DNA of 64,000 nucleotides from Zychaea mexicana (GCF_025766255.1 NW_026516697.1:1-64000), one strand, 5' to 3'; shown: positions 48,012 to 61,366, numbered from the stretch's first letter. Notes: generated by a model not told the origin, from the letters alone. A program made the numbers and translations.

Positions 48012-49833
48012 ATGTTGGCCGCGCGCAGAGCTCTCACATCCATCCCCAGCAGTGCCTCCAAGGCTTACAGCACCACCGCCGCAGCCCAAATCAGCAAAGC
48101 ACAAAACGGTGTTACCGTTGCCTCGATCGAAGAAGCCGGCCCCACCGCTGGCTTGTCCGTCGTTGTCAATGGCGGTTCGCGTCTCGAGTCTTCCAAGGGT
48201 GTTGCCCACTTTTTAAAGAACTATGGCTTCAAGGTGAGAATTAGGGACAAAGCTTACCACAGCAATGCCAAAGACACAGAATCTCGAATTACGACGAACC
48301 TACGTGTTATTGACGATCTTTGCATTTCAACACAATCTTGCTGTATGTTTGTGTATATGAATGCGCCCATTTATGTTTATAGAACAACACCAAGCGTACT
48401 GCATTCCGTATCACCCGTGAAACTGAATTGGCTGGCGGCGTCTTGTCTGCCAACTTGACCCGGGAATCCATCGTTTACTCTGCCGAGTTCTTGAGCGGCG
48501 ATGCGTGAGTTTCCATATCTAGTCACTTTGATCGTGGATGGAACGGGAGAGGAGACAATACGAGATATCGAAAATCATGGGATAGATGGGGGGGAGGATT
48601 CTATTGTAGGCGCTGGGCATAGCGAGCGAATGCTAAACAAATCAATCTATTACCTGTTTGCTCTTATCAGTGCCCAGTTTGCCGAGGTTTTGGGTGATGT
48701 CGTCTCGAGCCAAAAGTTCCAGGACCACGAATTCGGTGATGTCCTCCAGCAAACTGCCGCCGAATCCGCCAACGCTGCCTCGTCCGCCGAAGTTGCCGTT
48801 TTCGAGGCTGCTCACACTGCCGCTTTCCGCAGCGGTCTTGGTAACTCGATCTTCGCCACCCCTGCCGGCAAAGTCAACAACGCTGCTGTCAAGAGCTACG
48901 CCGCCGAACTCTTCAAGAGCGGTAACATTGCCCTTGTCGGTGCCGGTCTTCCCTTGGAAGCTGTTCAAAAGTTCGCCGAAACTTACATTAACGTCCCTGC
49001 CGGCTCCTCGTCCGTTCCTGCTGCCAAGTACTTTGGTGGTGAATCGCGTGTCGAGGCTGCTTCGGCCAACAGCCATTTGATCTTGGCTTTCGAAGGTGCT
49101 CCTCTCAACTCGGCCGAATACGCTGCTGCTCAGGTCCTTCGTTTCGCTCTTGGTGGTGAACAACGCGTCCAGTGGGCCGCTGGCGCCGGTCTCCTCGGTG
49201 AGGCTGCCGCCAAGTTGGGTGAGGGTGCTGAATTGAAGGCTTTCAACGTCGGTTACTCTGATGCTGGTCTCTTTGGTGTCTATGCTTCTGCCCCCTCTGC
49301 TGGTATTGCTTCGGCTGCCGCTGCTGCCGCTGAGCAATTGAAGGCTGTCGCTGGTGGTGTCTCCGAGCAGGTCTTCGCCAGTGCTCTTGCACAAGCCAAG
49401 TTCGCTGCCGTCTCTGGCTTCGAAACCCGATTGGATCGTTTGGAGACCGTTGGTTCCCAGGTAGGAAAAAGGGAACCCACAAATATCGTCTGAAAGCGAG
49501 AGGATTATGCTCATATATGTAAATATTACGAAAACTAACGTTGAAACCGTGCTCGTATAGGCCCTCCTTGCTGGCAAGTATACCTCCGCTGCTGATGCCG
49601 CTGCTGCCCTTGACAAGGTCTCTGCTTCGGATGTTGCCAAGGTAATAATGACGTTTCCATAGTGACTGTGGGGATGATAAGGAAAAATGGAGGGGAAGAG
49701 AAAGAGATTATAGACTGATCTGTTTGCGAATTCTTATCACCAGGTTGCCGAGAAGTTGTTGAGCGGCAAGGCAACAACCGCTGCTTTGGGTGATCTTTAC
49801 AGCCTCCCCTACGGCGACTCCCTCTCCCTCTAA
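48012..49833 (+). CDS. QCR2: Ubiquinol-cytochrome c reductase core protein 2 (complex III)
   Basis: Five exons (48012-48233, 48383-48504, 48671-49460, 49561-49641, 49744-49833) give 434 residues in one frame. The N-terminus (MLAARRALTSIPSSASKAYS) is a mitochondrial import sequence. The rest is an M16 peptidase-like fold: GLSVVVNGGSRLESSKGVAHFL, ITRETELAGGVLSANLTRES and a Gly/Ala-rich C-terminal half. The zinc motif HxxEH of active processing peptidases is absent, as expected for core 2, a structural subunit of the inner-membrane bc1 complex. Codon use is strongly C-biased at third positions, unlike the surrounding transposons, and suggests high expression. Confidence 0.95.
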
Positions 49834-51680
49834 ACATGTTTTTTCGTAACCCATCCACCTTCATAAACGAAAAAATAATACTGCTGGCATGAATTTCTGT
49901 TTAAATAATTAGCTACATAAAAAACACTGTCTCATAGAAAGCAACACATCCAAAGAAAACTTTTGGAAGATGCTCAAATCAAATCAAAAAGTAATCTCGG
50001 TTGGTAGTTTATGTTATTCAATGTTGAGATTAATATGGACACGTTAGTGTGCAAAAGGGTTCTTTCATTGGAAGGATCTTAATAAGTCGTATACTGTGCT
50101 GATCATACATTGCTCACTTGCACGCCGGGCCACTTGCTCTTTGTACCACGTTGCAAAGCCTTGTCTCATCGTCTCATCACGTTATAATAATTGATAATCT
50201 AAGCATATTACTGAGCCACTATTCAAATGCTCAAAGCATAAATATGAAAATATGAGTTTCCTTTGTCGTTTTATTGCTATCATTGTTTACTGAACGTAGT
50301 GCATATGCATGAATATGAGCTTCACTACAGTTGTCAAAAGAAAGTCCGTCTGCAGAGGCGCTTCGCTTTTGTTGCACAGTTCGTCTTGAAGCAGTAAAAC
50401 CACAATGGTTATGACAGTAAGTCTCAACAGATGTATGTAACAAAACAAGCACAACACTTATAGAATGAACGTAGCTTTTAATTGAAACAGACACGATTCA
50501 TCCAATATGTTTTCAGGCATGTAAAATCGCTTTGTCTGGATTTGGAAATATCCCCAGTCATGGTCGACGAGAAAGCTAATCTCGGACGTAACATGACGCG
50601 ATCATTTCCCCACTCGTTTGTTGCATATTAAAATGGATTTCAATGTTGCTGATACTTCAAAATGCATGGATGTTGTAAAGAAACGAGGATCGAGGCTTAT
50701 GATATCATACCGTCTTTTCAGTAGTAATATTGTATGGAAGACCTTCTCCGTTGGCACTATTATTCTTCCTTACTTTACTACCAATATCTACGATTTCACT
50801 CATGAACCAACTTTTTACACAGAAGAGCAGAATTCAGCGACCATATGAGTTCAGGGACCATATGATAGTAGTTACAGAGGAGATTATTAACGGTAGCAGT
50901 AATAATGATCGAGTATCATTGTAAAGATATAATTAGAAAGGGGAAAAAAGGAAATTGATGATGGTGAGCACTAAATAATAACCATAGCAGTATACGTGGT
51001 ACAGTATGATCATGGCAATAACTGTAAAAACATCCTGACTTAATATTTTCGGCACTTATATTCTGTTATGCAATTCTGTTCTTCTTGGTCTCAGCTCAGG
51101 AGTGTCGCATTATACGTGTGCGTGAACGTCTCGAGATGTTTTTATAGTTAGTTTTTTCTTCTTCTTTTTTTTTTCAATTGCCTACTTCTGCATTTATGTT
51201 CGCGTCTCGAATCACAACTACTAGGAATACTTGCTCTAGCAGCCAAGGCACATAGGAACAAAACAACACAAACCATGCACATGCAGTCCTTGTCAAAATG
51301 ATGCCTGCCCAAGTGTTGGATCAGCACAAGAGAACTTCGTTGAAGTTTTTATGTAGTAGTCATACAAATAAGCGTGTACGAGACCAAATTTCAACGAATT
51401 TTATGAACTTCAACAAGGTTCAGACTTTACGATGATGTGCTGTAATCGCTTCATTAACTGCTTTGATAAAACTTCATAGGCTTTCATTTTACCCGCTTCT
51501 CCACTCGACATCTTTGAAAGGGTTTGCTCCTCCTCCCTGACTTCACTTTATCATACACTCAAACGACTTATTCTGTATGGTCGCTGGTTTGTGGTACATA
51601 CTACTATACAATCGGATAAACCACATTTATTTACATTTTTTTTGGGTGAAGCGTTTACACGTTTTTATTACAATAACTTT
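49834..51680. other. Intergenic region after QCR2
   Basis: About 1.85 kb with only short frames. The longest plus-strand frame (50618-50848) has no motif. I see no RNA gene. Confidence 0.45.
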
Positions 51681-53984
51681 CACTGTAGGAAAAAAAACCT
51701 TAATATACCTTAAAAAACCTGAATAAACCTGAATTTAGTTCAACCAGGACCACCGTTGTTGTACCAAATGAAACTTCCGACACACCTGACCACATTTTTT
51801 TTTTCATCTCATCAATATGTCAACACCTTCTCTATCACGGAAGAATAATTTCATGCCGCCTGCGGTTGACAATTAACACCAACAGCTGGCAGGGTAACAA
51901 TCGCGTTCAGCAGTCCAGGCTTATACGTATTGGTGAAGTTATGGTGTAATTTCAGCATTATGATGTAGGCGCTGCCAGATTATTTGCCTTGGTGAAAGTA
52001 TATAACGCTGAAAAGTCTAATGACAGTGGCACGTGGCTGTATCGCACGATGGAGTTGTTAATGTAAAGCATATCAAACAGCTGGTGTGCAGTATTGAAAG
52101 TACATCGAAGCGTCACTACGTTTGCAGGTCACAAACGAGACAACGAACTTCTTGGTGAACTGCGGTATATATGGTGATTTCCATTTTAGGCAGTATCAAA
52201 ACAAAGTTAATCCTTTTCTCCTCATTTGTTTGACCTTGCCTCTCCTTGTATGCTTCATCTTGCCGTTTGAAAAAAAAATCGTTCCTTTTCTTATTCCTTC
52301 TTTTCTTTCGTCAATAATAAAACATCACACAGAAACAACTTAACATGAATCCTCAAATCCCAGCAATTCTTAACGCTATCAAAAACAATAACGATTCAAT
52401 GCTTGCACTTGCACGGTCGGTCGGCTCCTTGGAAAGGGAAGTTGATGTCACAGTAAGGCGTTGGATGATCTTTTCACATCAGTAACTCTTATAGTTGGGG
52501 ATGTACAGTGCTGTCCTTTCATGTCCATCTGTAGAATCTTCCAGCTCCGTATCAAGAGCGTTTTCTTCTGGGCTGTTCGACGGCATGCTCTTGACACTGT
52601 CTTACAAACGCAAAGTCGACTCACAGACGAAGTTTGTAATGGAGGAGCTGACCAGTCTGTGCCACGACGTCGTCAGGGAGCACCAATTGGATATCGCGCG
52701 CAGCGACGCAGTCAATATCAGGGACAACATATGGGGACGATCTGGGATAATGGTCGATGGTATTCTCAGCAAACCTGATATTGATTTGCTTAGAACGAGC
52801 TGATCAGCGATACCAGAGACAACCTTGAAGGCGCAACAAGATTTATAGAGCGCATGCTAAATATCTGCACCCTTGGATGCGTGCGTGAACAGTTGGGCTA
52901 CAAACAAAATCCTGCAACTTCGGGGGATCGCGCAATAACTTACAAGAAACGCGTTGCCTAGGGCGGCTTCTACCAAAAATCAGTAAGTACATACTAGGAG
53001 TATTAGCGTTTCCGGTATATATGTATATAATGCTTACCTTCAAAATATTACAGTTTTTAAACGCTATCAGACATTATCAAGCGCTCCACAAGAGGAAACA
53101 TGTTTTTTTTCAGAATAAAGGTATATATACTCTACCAATGCAGATGTATTTGACGTACTTCATAGCACACACACTGGTTGTACTCAACCAGCGTTCGTCA
53201 ACACCATGAGGTTGCGTTGCCGTCGACATCAAACACAGACGACTGTTCAAGGCTCCTAGTGTAATAGTCGGAAGACGAAGACGCGTCGCAACTGCCCAGT
53301 GTGTTGCTCTCTTTAAGCCAAGGTAAACAGTAGATCAAAAATCCATTGCATGGCATAGAATGAGCATCCATGATATACCAACCTAATTAAAAGAGAGACT
53401 ACATCACGCAAACGCGCCCGTTCATGCGATGGATCTGCTAATGACTTCACTGACAGCACCAGTATTGCTCGCGTCGGTGCTCGTAATGCTCGTGGTGTTC
53501 GCTGTTGCGGTCGTGTTGGCAACTAAATAGAATTGAACACTTATTTACTTGTGTACTACACAATGCAAAAATGATTTGTCAAAGATTTAATATAGAAGGC
53601 AAAATTTAATAATAAACATATTGTCATCCAATCGAAATCAGTTTTTTAGCATACATAATATGAAAGAGGATCAATGAGGAAATGTGAATAGCTGATGAAA
53701 TATCCAATGATGCTCCCAAACGGATCAGCTATACGTACAACGACCAATAAGACACGATGTATGTACGCAATCATAAACACAGTTGAACGCATTCCACACT
53801 TCAGCCGACCAATAAAACGAATCAGAGAAACCAGATATTATTAAGGTATATTCGAGTTTTCTCAGGTTTTTTCAGGTTTAAAAAAAACCTGAATATACCT
53901 TAATTTGCCCGTTTCAGGTTTTTTCAGGTTTTAGGTTTTTTTAGGTTTTTTAAGGTATATTAAGGTTTTTTCTTTCCTATAGTG
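51681..53984. mobile_element. CACTA-like element (2.3 kb), probably non-autonomous
   Basis: The left end reads CACTGTAGGAAAAAAAACCT and the right end, on the other strand, CACTATAGGAAAGAAAAAAC. Both continue with CCTTAATATACCTTAAAAAA and CCT units. TTT flanks both ends (51678-51680, 53985-53987), a 3-bp target duplication. Multiple direct and inverted copies of ACCTTAA and ACCTGAA crowd the subterminal regions (51693-51735, 53843-53970), as in CACTA elements. No CACTA transposase is visible inside, so it would depend on a helper. It carries an unrelated multi-exon ORF. Confidence 0.75.
52345..52970 (+). CDS. Unknown multi-exon ORF inside the CACTA-like element
   Basis: Exon 1 (52345-52452) reads MNPQIPAILNAIKNNNDSML, then ALARSVGSLEREVDVT, with a donor CA|GTAAGG. 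An acceptor at 52494 continues LGMYSAVLSCPSVESSSSVS, then helical, charged sequence to at least 52750 (DIARSDAVNIRDNIWG). It can end at 52803 or splice (acceptor 52799) into NELISDTRDNLEGATRFIER and on to a TAG near 52962. No domain is recognised. It might be a captured host gene fragment or an element protein. Splicing past exon 2 is uncertain. Confidence 0.4.
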
Positions 53985-55149
53985 TTTTATATTTTACTAT
54001 AGTGTAAAGCGACGATCGTGCTTCAAAAGCGAAGTCTAAAGGCTTTAGCATATACTGTTTGAATATTTTGGTTCTGTAAGGGATGAATGTCATATTGTTC
54101 GATTAATTGCACACCTGAACTGCTAGTACTAAAGCTGTACCAAACCTTTATTCGAATAAAAAGACCCTTATAATCTCGCTCGTGTACAGTCCACTGGCGG
54201 ATTGTACACAAGCTCTTGCCAGATTACGGATTAATGACGGTGTTCTTGTTCAGAACAGCAGCGAGCCTGTCAACCAGGAAAACGAAGTCATTTCCGTACA
54301 GAAATTTACAACTATTTTCTTTTGCGTACACTTCTTTTCCCGAATGGAGTACAGTCTATAAAGAAACAAAAGTAAGGCATTGGCAACTCGATTAATGTTG
54401 CCACAGCAACAAATAATTTGTCATGCCGATATCATCTTGTGCTACGTCGAAAATTCATGCTTTTTGAAGTTTTCAAACGCTCTGGTAAGCTTTCAAAGGC
54501 TCCTGAAGGCTTCAAAAGTATCCCAAACTTCCGACGTTTACAACTAATTTCCTGCACACCGAAATCTACTTATAAGGTATCCACGTTCTCTCCCCACATA
54601 GAAACTAGTGCTAACTTCTGTTAATTTTTTTGGCTGGTTCCTCGTTGCAGCGTTGATTTTAAACCCTATTTTTCCTTTTTAGGACATCTATTATACGAGC
54701 TTTAATTCTATCATTCATTTTGGACTTCACTTCTCTGTTTGGCAAATATGTCACATGTAGTATTCACAACAGTATAAGTTTAACCTTTTCTTGACAGTTA
54801 TGAAGATGTGCTATGTACTGAGAACCATCGGGCTAACTGAGGTCACCGACACCGCTCAGGTGATAATAATTGCGAAAACGTGGAATGACCATACATTCTC
54901 GATGGCAAAATGAAGCAATAATTGTCATAACAATAAGCAGAGCGATAGACTTATTTATAACACAGAGTAATACATACGTTTGATAATAGAAAAAAAGCGA
55001 CAATATGAAATTTGAATTGTACTTCTTTTATTTAGAGAAAACGATACAATAGCACGCTTTTTTATAAGCTTTTTTGATAGTAGCTAGATCATAAAAAATG
55101 AACTACAGTAGCCATCCAATATAGTAATTTGATAATTAAGACTACGCTT
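53985..55149. other. Region downstream of the beta-glucosidase gene
   Basis: No supported gene over 1.16 kb. One short plus-strand frame at 54418-54624 has no motif. Confidence 0.45.
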
Positions 55150-58123
55150 TTACAGATCAAAGGTTGCTGATTCACGGATGTCACGGCTGCTTGCACCGAT
55201 AGAAACGGTATATTCTCCCTCAGGAACAACCCAGCAGCTAGATTCTTCATCATAAATGCTGAGGTCGGTCTCGGTGAACTCAAAGGTGACCTTGCGTTGC
55301 TGACCAGCCTTTAAATACACGCGCTCGAATCCACGGAGTACCTTTGGTGGCTCACCAGCAGACTCGGGGAAAGAGATGTAAGCCTGGGCAACTTCTGCGC
55401 CATCGACATCGCCAGTGTTTCTAACAAACACAGTGGCAGTAGCCAACGTATCACGCTTGCCACGCTTGGTGTTGACCTTGAGCTTGCCATAGTCAAAGGT
55501 AGAGTAAGAAAGACCGTAACCAAAGGCAAAAAGAGGCTCAATATCGTTGGCATCAAAGTGGCGGTACCCAATATTGAGTTTTTCGCTGTATTCGATATTA
55601 TACTCTGTTGAAATATGAGCACCATAGTCCTCCTCTTTCTTGGCAATAGTGTAAGGCAAGCGACCAGATGGGTTAACATCACCAAAGAGAACATCGGCAA
55701 GTGAGTTTCCGGTCTCTTGACCGGGAAGACCAGGCCAGACGACAGCCTTGATATTTTCATGATCAATCCAAGGCATGAGGATGGGACCAGGAGAGTGAAT
55801 GACAACCACGGTGTTTTCATTGGCATCGGCTACGGCTTGAATCTGTAATTAAACGAATTTACAAAGCGTCAACGAGAAATGCATTATTTTGCGCGTTTAA
55901 CCAGATGCTTCAAATATTGCATATAACTTTTGGAAAAGCTTACCAAGTTATCACCATTGTTCCACAAGGTCAAGTTCTTACGGTCATTGTTGCCATCAAC
56001 CATGAGATATTCTTCACCAGCTTCGGTCTTGGCAAATACAAATGCAATATCGGCATCACTTGCCAACTCTGCGGCAGCTTCAGTATCCCAATCATCATAT
56101 GTGTGTACAACTTCAACAGAATCGCCAGCACGGTTGGTAATGCCTTCGGTGGGCTGAATCGAACAAAACCGATAAAGAAAGATTAGTTTCATGTTTAGTG
56201 ACCACCAGAGCTAAGGTACGTTATGAGCAACACTTTTACATACCGAAATAATATATGGGAAGTCAACTGAACCACTGCCCCAGCCCATAACATAGCTGTT
56301 GTATCGCAATTCACGGTTAGATCAACCATACTTAGTCAGACAGTAAAACTACACTGACAACAGCAAATGAAGCTACTTACGTTCCGTCGTTACATGCCAT
56401 ATCTGTACATTCTACCTCGTTGAGGCCACCGCTAGTAAATGAGCTATTATTGTGTTAAGGTCAGTCAAGGAGCCACAGGAATAAATGAGACTAAAAGTCA
56501 GCTTACTGTTCGCTAGGGGCAGCAGCGTCACTACCGACGATGGCAATCTTTTGGAGATCATCTGAGGATACGGGCAAAATACCATCATTGGCAAGCAGCA
56601 CCACGGAGGCTGCACCAATATCACGAACAAATTTGATATGTTCATCGGATGTGACAATCACCTCGGGCTCGCTCTTACGATCGAAACTGACGAGCGAAGT
56701 CTCGGGGAAGTCCTATAGCAAACGTAAAATGAAGAATGTCAATCTTCCATCGCAGTAAAAGATTCCGAAGCTTGTCGTAAGTTTTAGGTACCTTATCTTG
56801 ACCAACTTTGAAATGGGCTGCTGCAATACGCATAGCCATGTCGGTGACCTATATAACATAAAAGAACAAAAGACACATTCAAAAACATTTAGCGATATTT
56901 TTGCTACGTAAAGGGTCACAAGGCATATGTTTATGATACCAAGACCACTTACTCGCTCTTCGCTGACATCACCATCTTCAACAGCTTTTGTAAGGTTGGG
57001 ACCGAACCACGAGAGACCGTCGCCCATGATGATGTCGCCAGGCATGGTCATATCCAAACCGGCATTAACAGAAGGAGCAGTTGAGTGAGTTGCTCCCCTA
57101 ATGATATTGATTTAAAGTCAACTTTCAGTACTTGGTCTTCGATTCGATTCAATAAGTAAGTCGGGTCAATTATGTATTTTCTACGCACCAATCTGACATG
57201 ACAAATCCTTTGAAGGATAATTCTTCTTTCAGGACTGTATTCAGAAGATAGTCATTCTCGCAAGCATAAATATCCTCGTACAAGTTGTAGCTACACATAA
57301 CGGAGCCGAGGCCAGCCTCTACCATGCGTGCATAGGGCCAGACGTAAATTTCACGAAGAGTGCGCTCATCAACGACTGAGTTTGACTACAGTTACAGAGA
57401 AATGGTGAGCACAAGACAATTATTTGCAAGCGATGAAAATAGCAGGTAGTATGATTTACCGTAGTTCGGTTAATTTCTTGATTGTTCAAAATGTAATGCT
57501 TTGCTGTTGCGATCTAAATGTCGACAAAAAAGCATTAGCCATCCAACTGAACCAAGCATTTCTTTGCAGCAGCGATAAACGATTAAAGCAATGGGCAGTA
57601 TACGTACCACATTTTGGCTTTGCACGCCCTTGACGAATTCATAACCGCCAACTCCCTGAAGATAAGGATCTTCACCAAAGGCTTCCCATCCACGACCACC
57701 ATGAGGAGCACGGATAAGATCAACAGAAGGACCAAGCTGTATGTGCACACCTTTACCCCTTGATTCGTTTCCAATGATTTCGGCGCGTCTGTACATTAAA
57801 TCGCGATCGAATGTTGCAGCAGCATTGATACCGGAAACGCCTGCAGTATTGTTGCTGGCAAATCTTGTGCCCAAAGGTCCATCTTGCAGACAAAGTGAAG
57901 GGAAGTAGGGATCCTCGGTTCCATGAACATTGCCAACACAGAGAGTCTTTTCCCAACCGATACCGGTCGTGAGGCCTACTTTTTGTTCTAGAGACATTTG
58001 GTCGACAACTTGTTCTGCCTTTGCATAAGCTTCTTCCCAACTTCGGAGATTGCTAGTGGGCGCACCCTGGGCCAGCCCGGCGAGTGCAATTACGGCGATG
58101 GACGTTAGTGAGGAACAAATCAT
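55150..58123 (-). CDS. Secreted GH3 beta-glucosidase
   Basis: Ten exons (58123-57608, 57513-57460, 57385-57189, 57097-56953, 56848-56792, 56712-56507, 56443-56381, 56295-56244, 56153-55944, 55842-55150) give 730 residues in one frame. The ATG at 58123 starts a signal peptide (MICSSLTSIAVIALAGLAQG) and is preferred over an upstream extension. GH3 landmarks in order are LCLQDGPLGTR, GRGWEAFGEDPYL, AKHYILNNQE (K177-H178) and GFVMSDW with the nucleophile D255. Then come the second alpha/beta domain (VVVIHSPGPILMPWID, GLPGQETGNSLADVLFGD, NPSGRLPYT) and a fibronectin-III-like tail (NTGDVDGAEVAQAYIS). It releases glucose from cellobiose and other beta-glucosides outside the cell. The length is usual for the family. 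Confidence 0.94.
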
Positions 58124-58243
58124 TTCCGCAGGTAATAAATATAATAAGGCTAGTAGTATTAAGTTATTATTAAGAGATATCTGTTTCGATCCTTCATCTA
58201 CATCCCGTTTATATATGTTTTTTCTCTCGGGTTCTTGGTTCAC

Positions 58244-59785
58244 CGCGGAATTTTTGAATAAGGGTCAGCTTTTAGTCTTGTACGTGCGAACATTAGCCAT
58301 AGTGTATAATGATAGATGCTTACCTTAATGTACAGCAGGTATAAAGACGATGATAGTCATCCCATAAAACTTTTTTCTTCCGTAAAATAAAAGTTACGGG
58401 AGAGGTTTCTTATTCTTCTTCCGTGAAACGATCTATTGTCATTCTTTAGTTTCCCACCAGAAAGATCGGTCTCGACATGCGGCCCTGCTCAGCTTATGTA
58501 ACTTACTTCTACCATATTATTGGACTGCTTGGCCACCGTTCTTTACCCACCCGCGTCAGAACGGTATTTTGCGGGGTCACCAAGTCACCAAGTCACTGCA
58601 TTCACACTACGCTACCGCGTTGTTCCAGCAATCTTAAAAAGTACGTCATAAAGTTTCAGAGATCTGTTGAGTATACTACGGCTCTACATGTATGTGCATC
58701 ACCTCTGCAATGATTTTGTCATTATCGCGATTTAATCCATGAATACTGATATGATGCTTTGCCACTTATAATAAGTCGTGAGAGTATATGTCTATACTTT
58801 CGCTCTTAGTGTTTCTGCCAAGTATTCTCTTAAGATCTGTAAGAAATTCAAGCTTGGTGTGTGTGTGTGTGTGTGTGTGTGTTGGGGGACTTGCAGGTTG
58901 TTATGCCCTTGCCAGGTTTAATCACGTACGTGTCACAGAGATGAAATTCGCACGTTCTCTACATGTATCTATGACTACGGAACGACGAGATTCTGCCTTA
59001 TATATTTCGAGTCTGTACAGCAGATACTGGTAGCAGCGGTTTGAAGATGAAACATTTTATATTCATTAAATTACAGGGCTATCAATCCATTGCCTGACGC
59101 GTAACGTTGAGAAATTAGATAGAGAAAGTCATTTTACTTATTGTATCATGGCACATGGGAAAATCCGAGTTGCAAGAGCCCAGAGCACTTAATCCGGTTT
59201 AGCATTTTTTCTCTACCCGCAACAGTCAGATTGAATTCGCGTTGCACAGAGCTCTCCAGTCTCTTGTTTTTTGTTTTTTTTTTGCTCTTCATGGCTCTGC
59301 TGGTGTGGTCCAGCTCTTCCAAGGATGAATCATCTTATTTTGTAAGCAGAAAATCTTGTTCTTTTTCGATCAGATTGATTCTTCGTGCTACTGAATATTC
59401 TTGCCTTTCATTTTGTGAGCAGGCTTGTCATTGAAAGGTGCAAATGCTTCATCCCATGACCGCATATATAATTTAAAAGCCTACTAAATGATACAAACAC
59501 CGAAACTACACGCATGAAATAGCTTGCACAAATCGATGGGCACCCGACACTATCTAAGCGTTCTCAAGACAAGACTACGGTGTGTGAGATAAAGGGTATA
59601 TCGGCGGAAACATCAGGTCCTCATTGTATATTTCAACAGCGGTCCTCTTTCTGAATGCGTTGCCTATACTTTTAAAAAATTCATCTGTATGCATTACCTT
59701 CATTTAAAAGAGAAATAGAAAGTATACTTCTTAATTAAATGCAAGAGCCTATGATTTGCATAGCCACCAATATACTGTACGAGTC
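58244..59785. promoter_or_regulatory. Beta-glucosidase upstream region
   Basis: No gene was found in this stretch. It contains a (GT)n run at 58857-58882. Blocks shared with the duplicate at 61863-63450 mark the better preserved parts, but which of them act as control sites is unknown. Confidence 0.4.
58857..58882. repeat. (GT)n microsatellite
   Basis: Thirteen GT units. The run is absent at the corresponding position of the duplicate (about 62530). Confidence 0.95.
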
Positions 59786-59862
59786 TTTGTCGCCTACGCA
59801 CCTTGGTCCTTGAGCCTCCTTACGAAGCTTCGGCTTGGCTGCTTCGCTGGGGACTTCAGTTA

Positions 59863-61140
59863 CTAGAACCCCTTCTGTCGGAGGGGAGGAGACGGCATGC
59901 CCCAAAACCCCCCGTAGCGAGCGCGTTCAAGGCCTTATCAGTGTTTGTTGTTGGATGTTTTATCTGTACTTGATAGTATCAGTAAAAACGAACCACCTTA
60001 CAAATGTAATAGCTATTAATACTTCTCTTATGACAAAATTTACGGGTGCAATATAGAGGTTGTGATGTTGATCAGTCGAGAGGAAGTAGAAGAATTGTGA
60101 GTGAGTTAAAGAGCGGACGCGCGATAATGCCACGTAGAGTTGCCCATGTGCGAAAGCTGACTTGAATAGCCACAGCATTGCTTTTGTGAGGGGTCAACTT
60201 GCGGCTTGTCAAGAATCATTACGAAGACTGGGACCACAGGGAATTGGTGGCGGCACAGTTTCAATGGGAGATCACTTTTTTCCGAGTATAGACTGATGCG
60301 TGGAATACAGAAGATACCACATATAGAGCGAGCAAAAAGAAAGTGTTAAGCTAAGTATAAAGCCGATACAGCGAATAATTGTATACACCTGAAAATTTGC
60401 CTTGAGAAATTTTTGCTTCAAAAAGGTGTGGTAAGAGATGTGGACATAGCAACTGCGTACCACTGCGTAGTCCCTTTTGAGGATCTTGCGTAGAAGCATT
60501 ATTGGCTGGTGTCGCTTTAAAGAAAGTTGTTGAGGAGGATAGCTGTTGCAAATGATGGTTGAAGGTATTCTGGCGGATGAACGGCTTCAAATGCTTCGGA
60601 GTCGCCAATCTTATCAGGTGATAGTATTCGTGCGTTTCTCCAGAAAAATTGATAATGCTGCATCGCTAATAGTAAAAATACTGTCATTGTATGGCGCTGA
60701 TATTACACAGCTCGTCGTGTCGTCTCGATCAGTGCGATACCAAATGAAAGTAGACAAAGAGAACTACAGAGATGAGACTGGGCATTACAAAGCATGATTC
60801 GGATGGCAAGCTTAATGTCATGGCATCGCATTCAGGAACTGCGGTACCTGGCTCGCGTCCTTCACTAACAAGTTGAAGATCATCAGCAAATTATTGCAGT
60901 TGAGTGGCCGTCGTTGGATCAGGGTCTTGCTGGACACGCACGTTTGGACACGCACGTTTTCGCCGCGTCGAAGCACACGGACAATGTTGTTGACAAAGAG
61001 GTAGGGCTTGTAAAGGAGACCTTGATGAAATCAGCCTTGCTGTCATTAGGAACTATAGGCAGCGTTTATCCGAAGTCATCACCAATGATATCGGTCTTTC
61101 CACCAAATGGAATGCATTCCAAGTGACGATTGGAATACGT
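59863..61140 (-). mobile_element. Helitron remnant (Pif1-like helicase end)
   Basis: Minus-strand pieces match conserved Helitron helicase motifs: IPFGGKTDIIGDDFG (TAA) TLPIVPNDSKAD at about 61100-61040, FPVVPVFVMILDKPQVDPSQ at about 60245-60190, and FAHGQLYVALSRVRS (motif VI) at about 60150-60105. Stops and frame changes lie between them. About 90 bp beyond the last piece is the hairpin CCCCT-8 nt-AGGGG (59869-59886), followed on the minus strand by TTCTAGT. This fits a Helitron 3' end (hairpin then CTRR before a host T), placing the terminus at 59863. The 5' end is not identified. Confidence 0.75.
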
Positions 61141-61366
61141 TTTTATAGATAATATATAGTGCGTTGATTGAATTTCCTTAAAGACAGAAAAACAGCGATG
61201 ATGAGTTTGAGTTGATGGGAAGTAGTGAGCATTTGATTGTTAATTATTTTTCAATTCGCCCAGATATAAATGTATTCCAGTATCAGATATTCAGCCCTCT
61301 CAGACACAGTATAAACAGGCAGTCTCAATTTGAATTGAGCATTCGCTTCACTGCTGTGAGAGACAC
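61141..61366. other. Spacer between Helitron helicase remnant and GH3 pseudogene
   Basis: There is no similarity to the beta-glucosidase locus, and I recognise nothing. It could be the more 5' part of the Helitron. Confidence 0.35.

Larger units (their letters stand above)
57608..59785. repeat. Segmental duplication, copy 1 (GH3 exon 1 and upstream DNA)
   Basis: This segment is similar to 61367-63450 in the same orientation. Conserved blocks include CAGCTTATGTAACTTACTT (58490 / 62231), ATGAAATTCGC-type sequence (58941 / 62600) and GACTACGGTGTGTGAGAT (59574 / 63264). The one end coincides with the 3' end of exon 1. Confidence 0.85.

Noticed and set aside
48642..49640. Long minus-strand open frame opposite QCR2
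   Set aside because: A shadow of the strongly codon-biased QCR2 gene. QCR2 itself is well supported.
53313..53522. Minus-strand 69-codon frame inside the CACTA-like element as a transposase fragment
   Set aside because: No CACTA catalytic motif. The sequence is low-complexity and arginine-rich.
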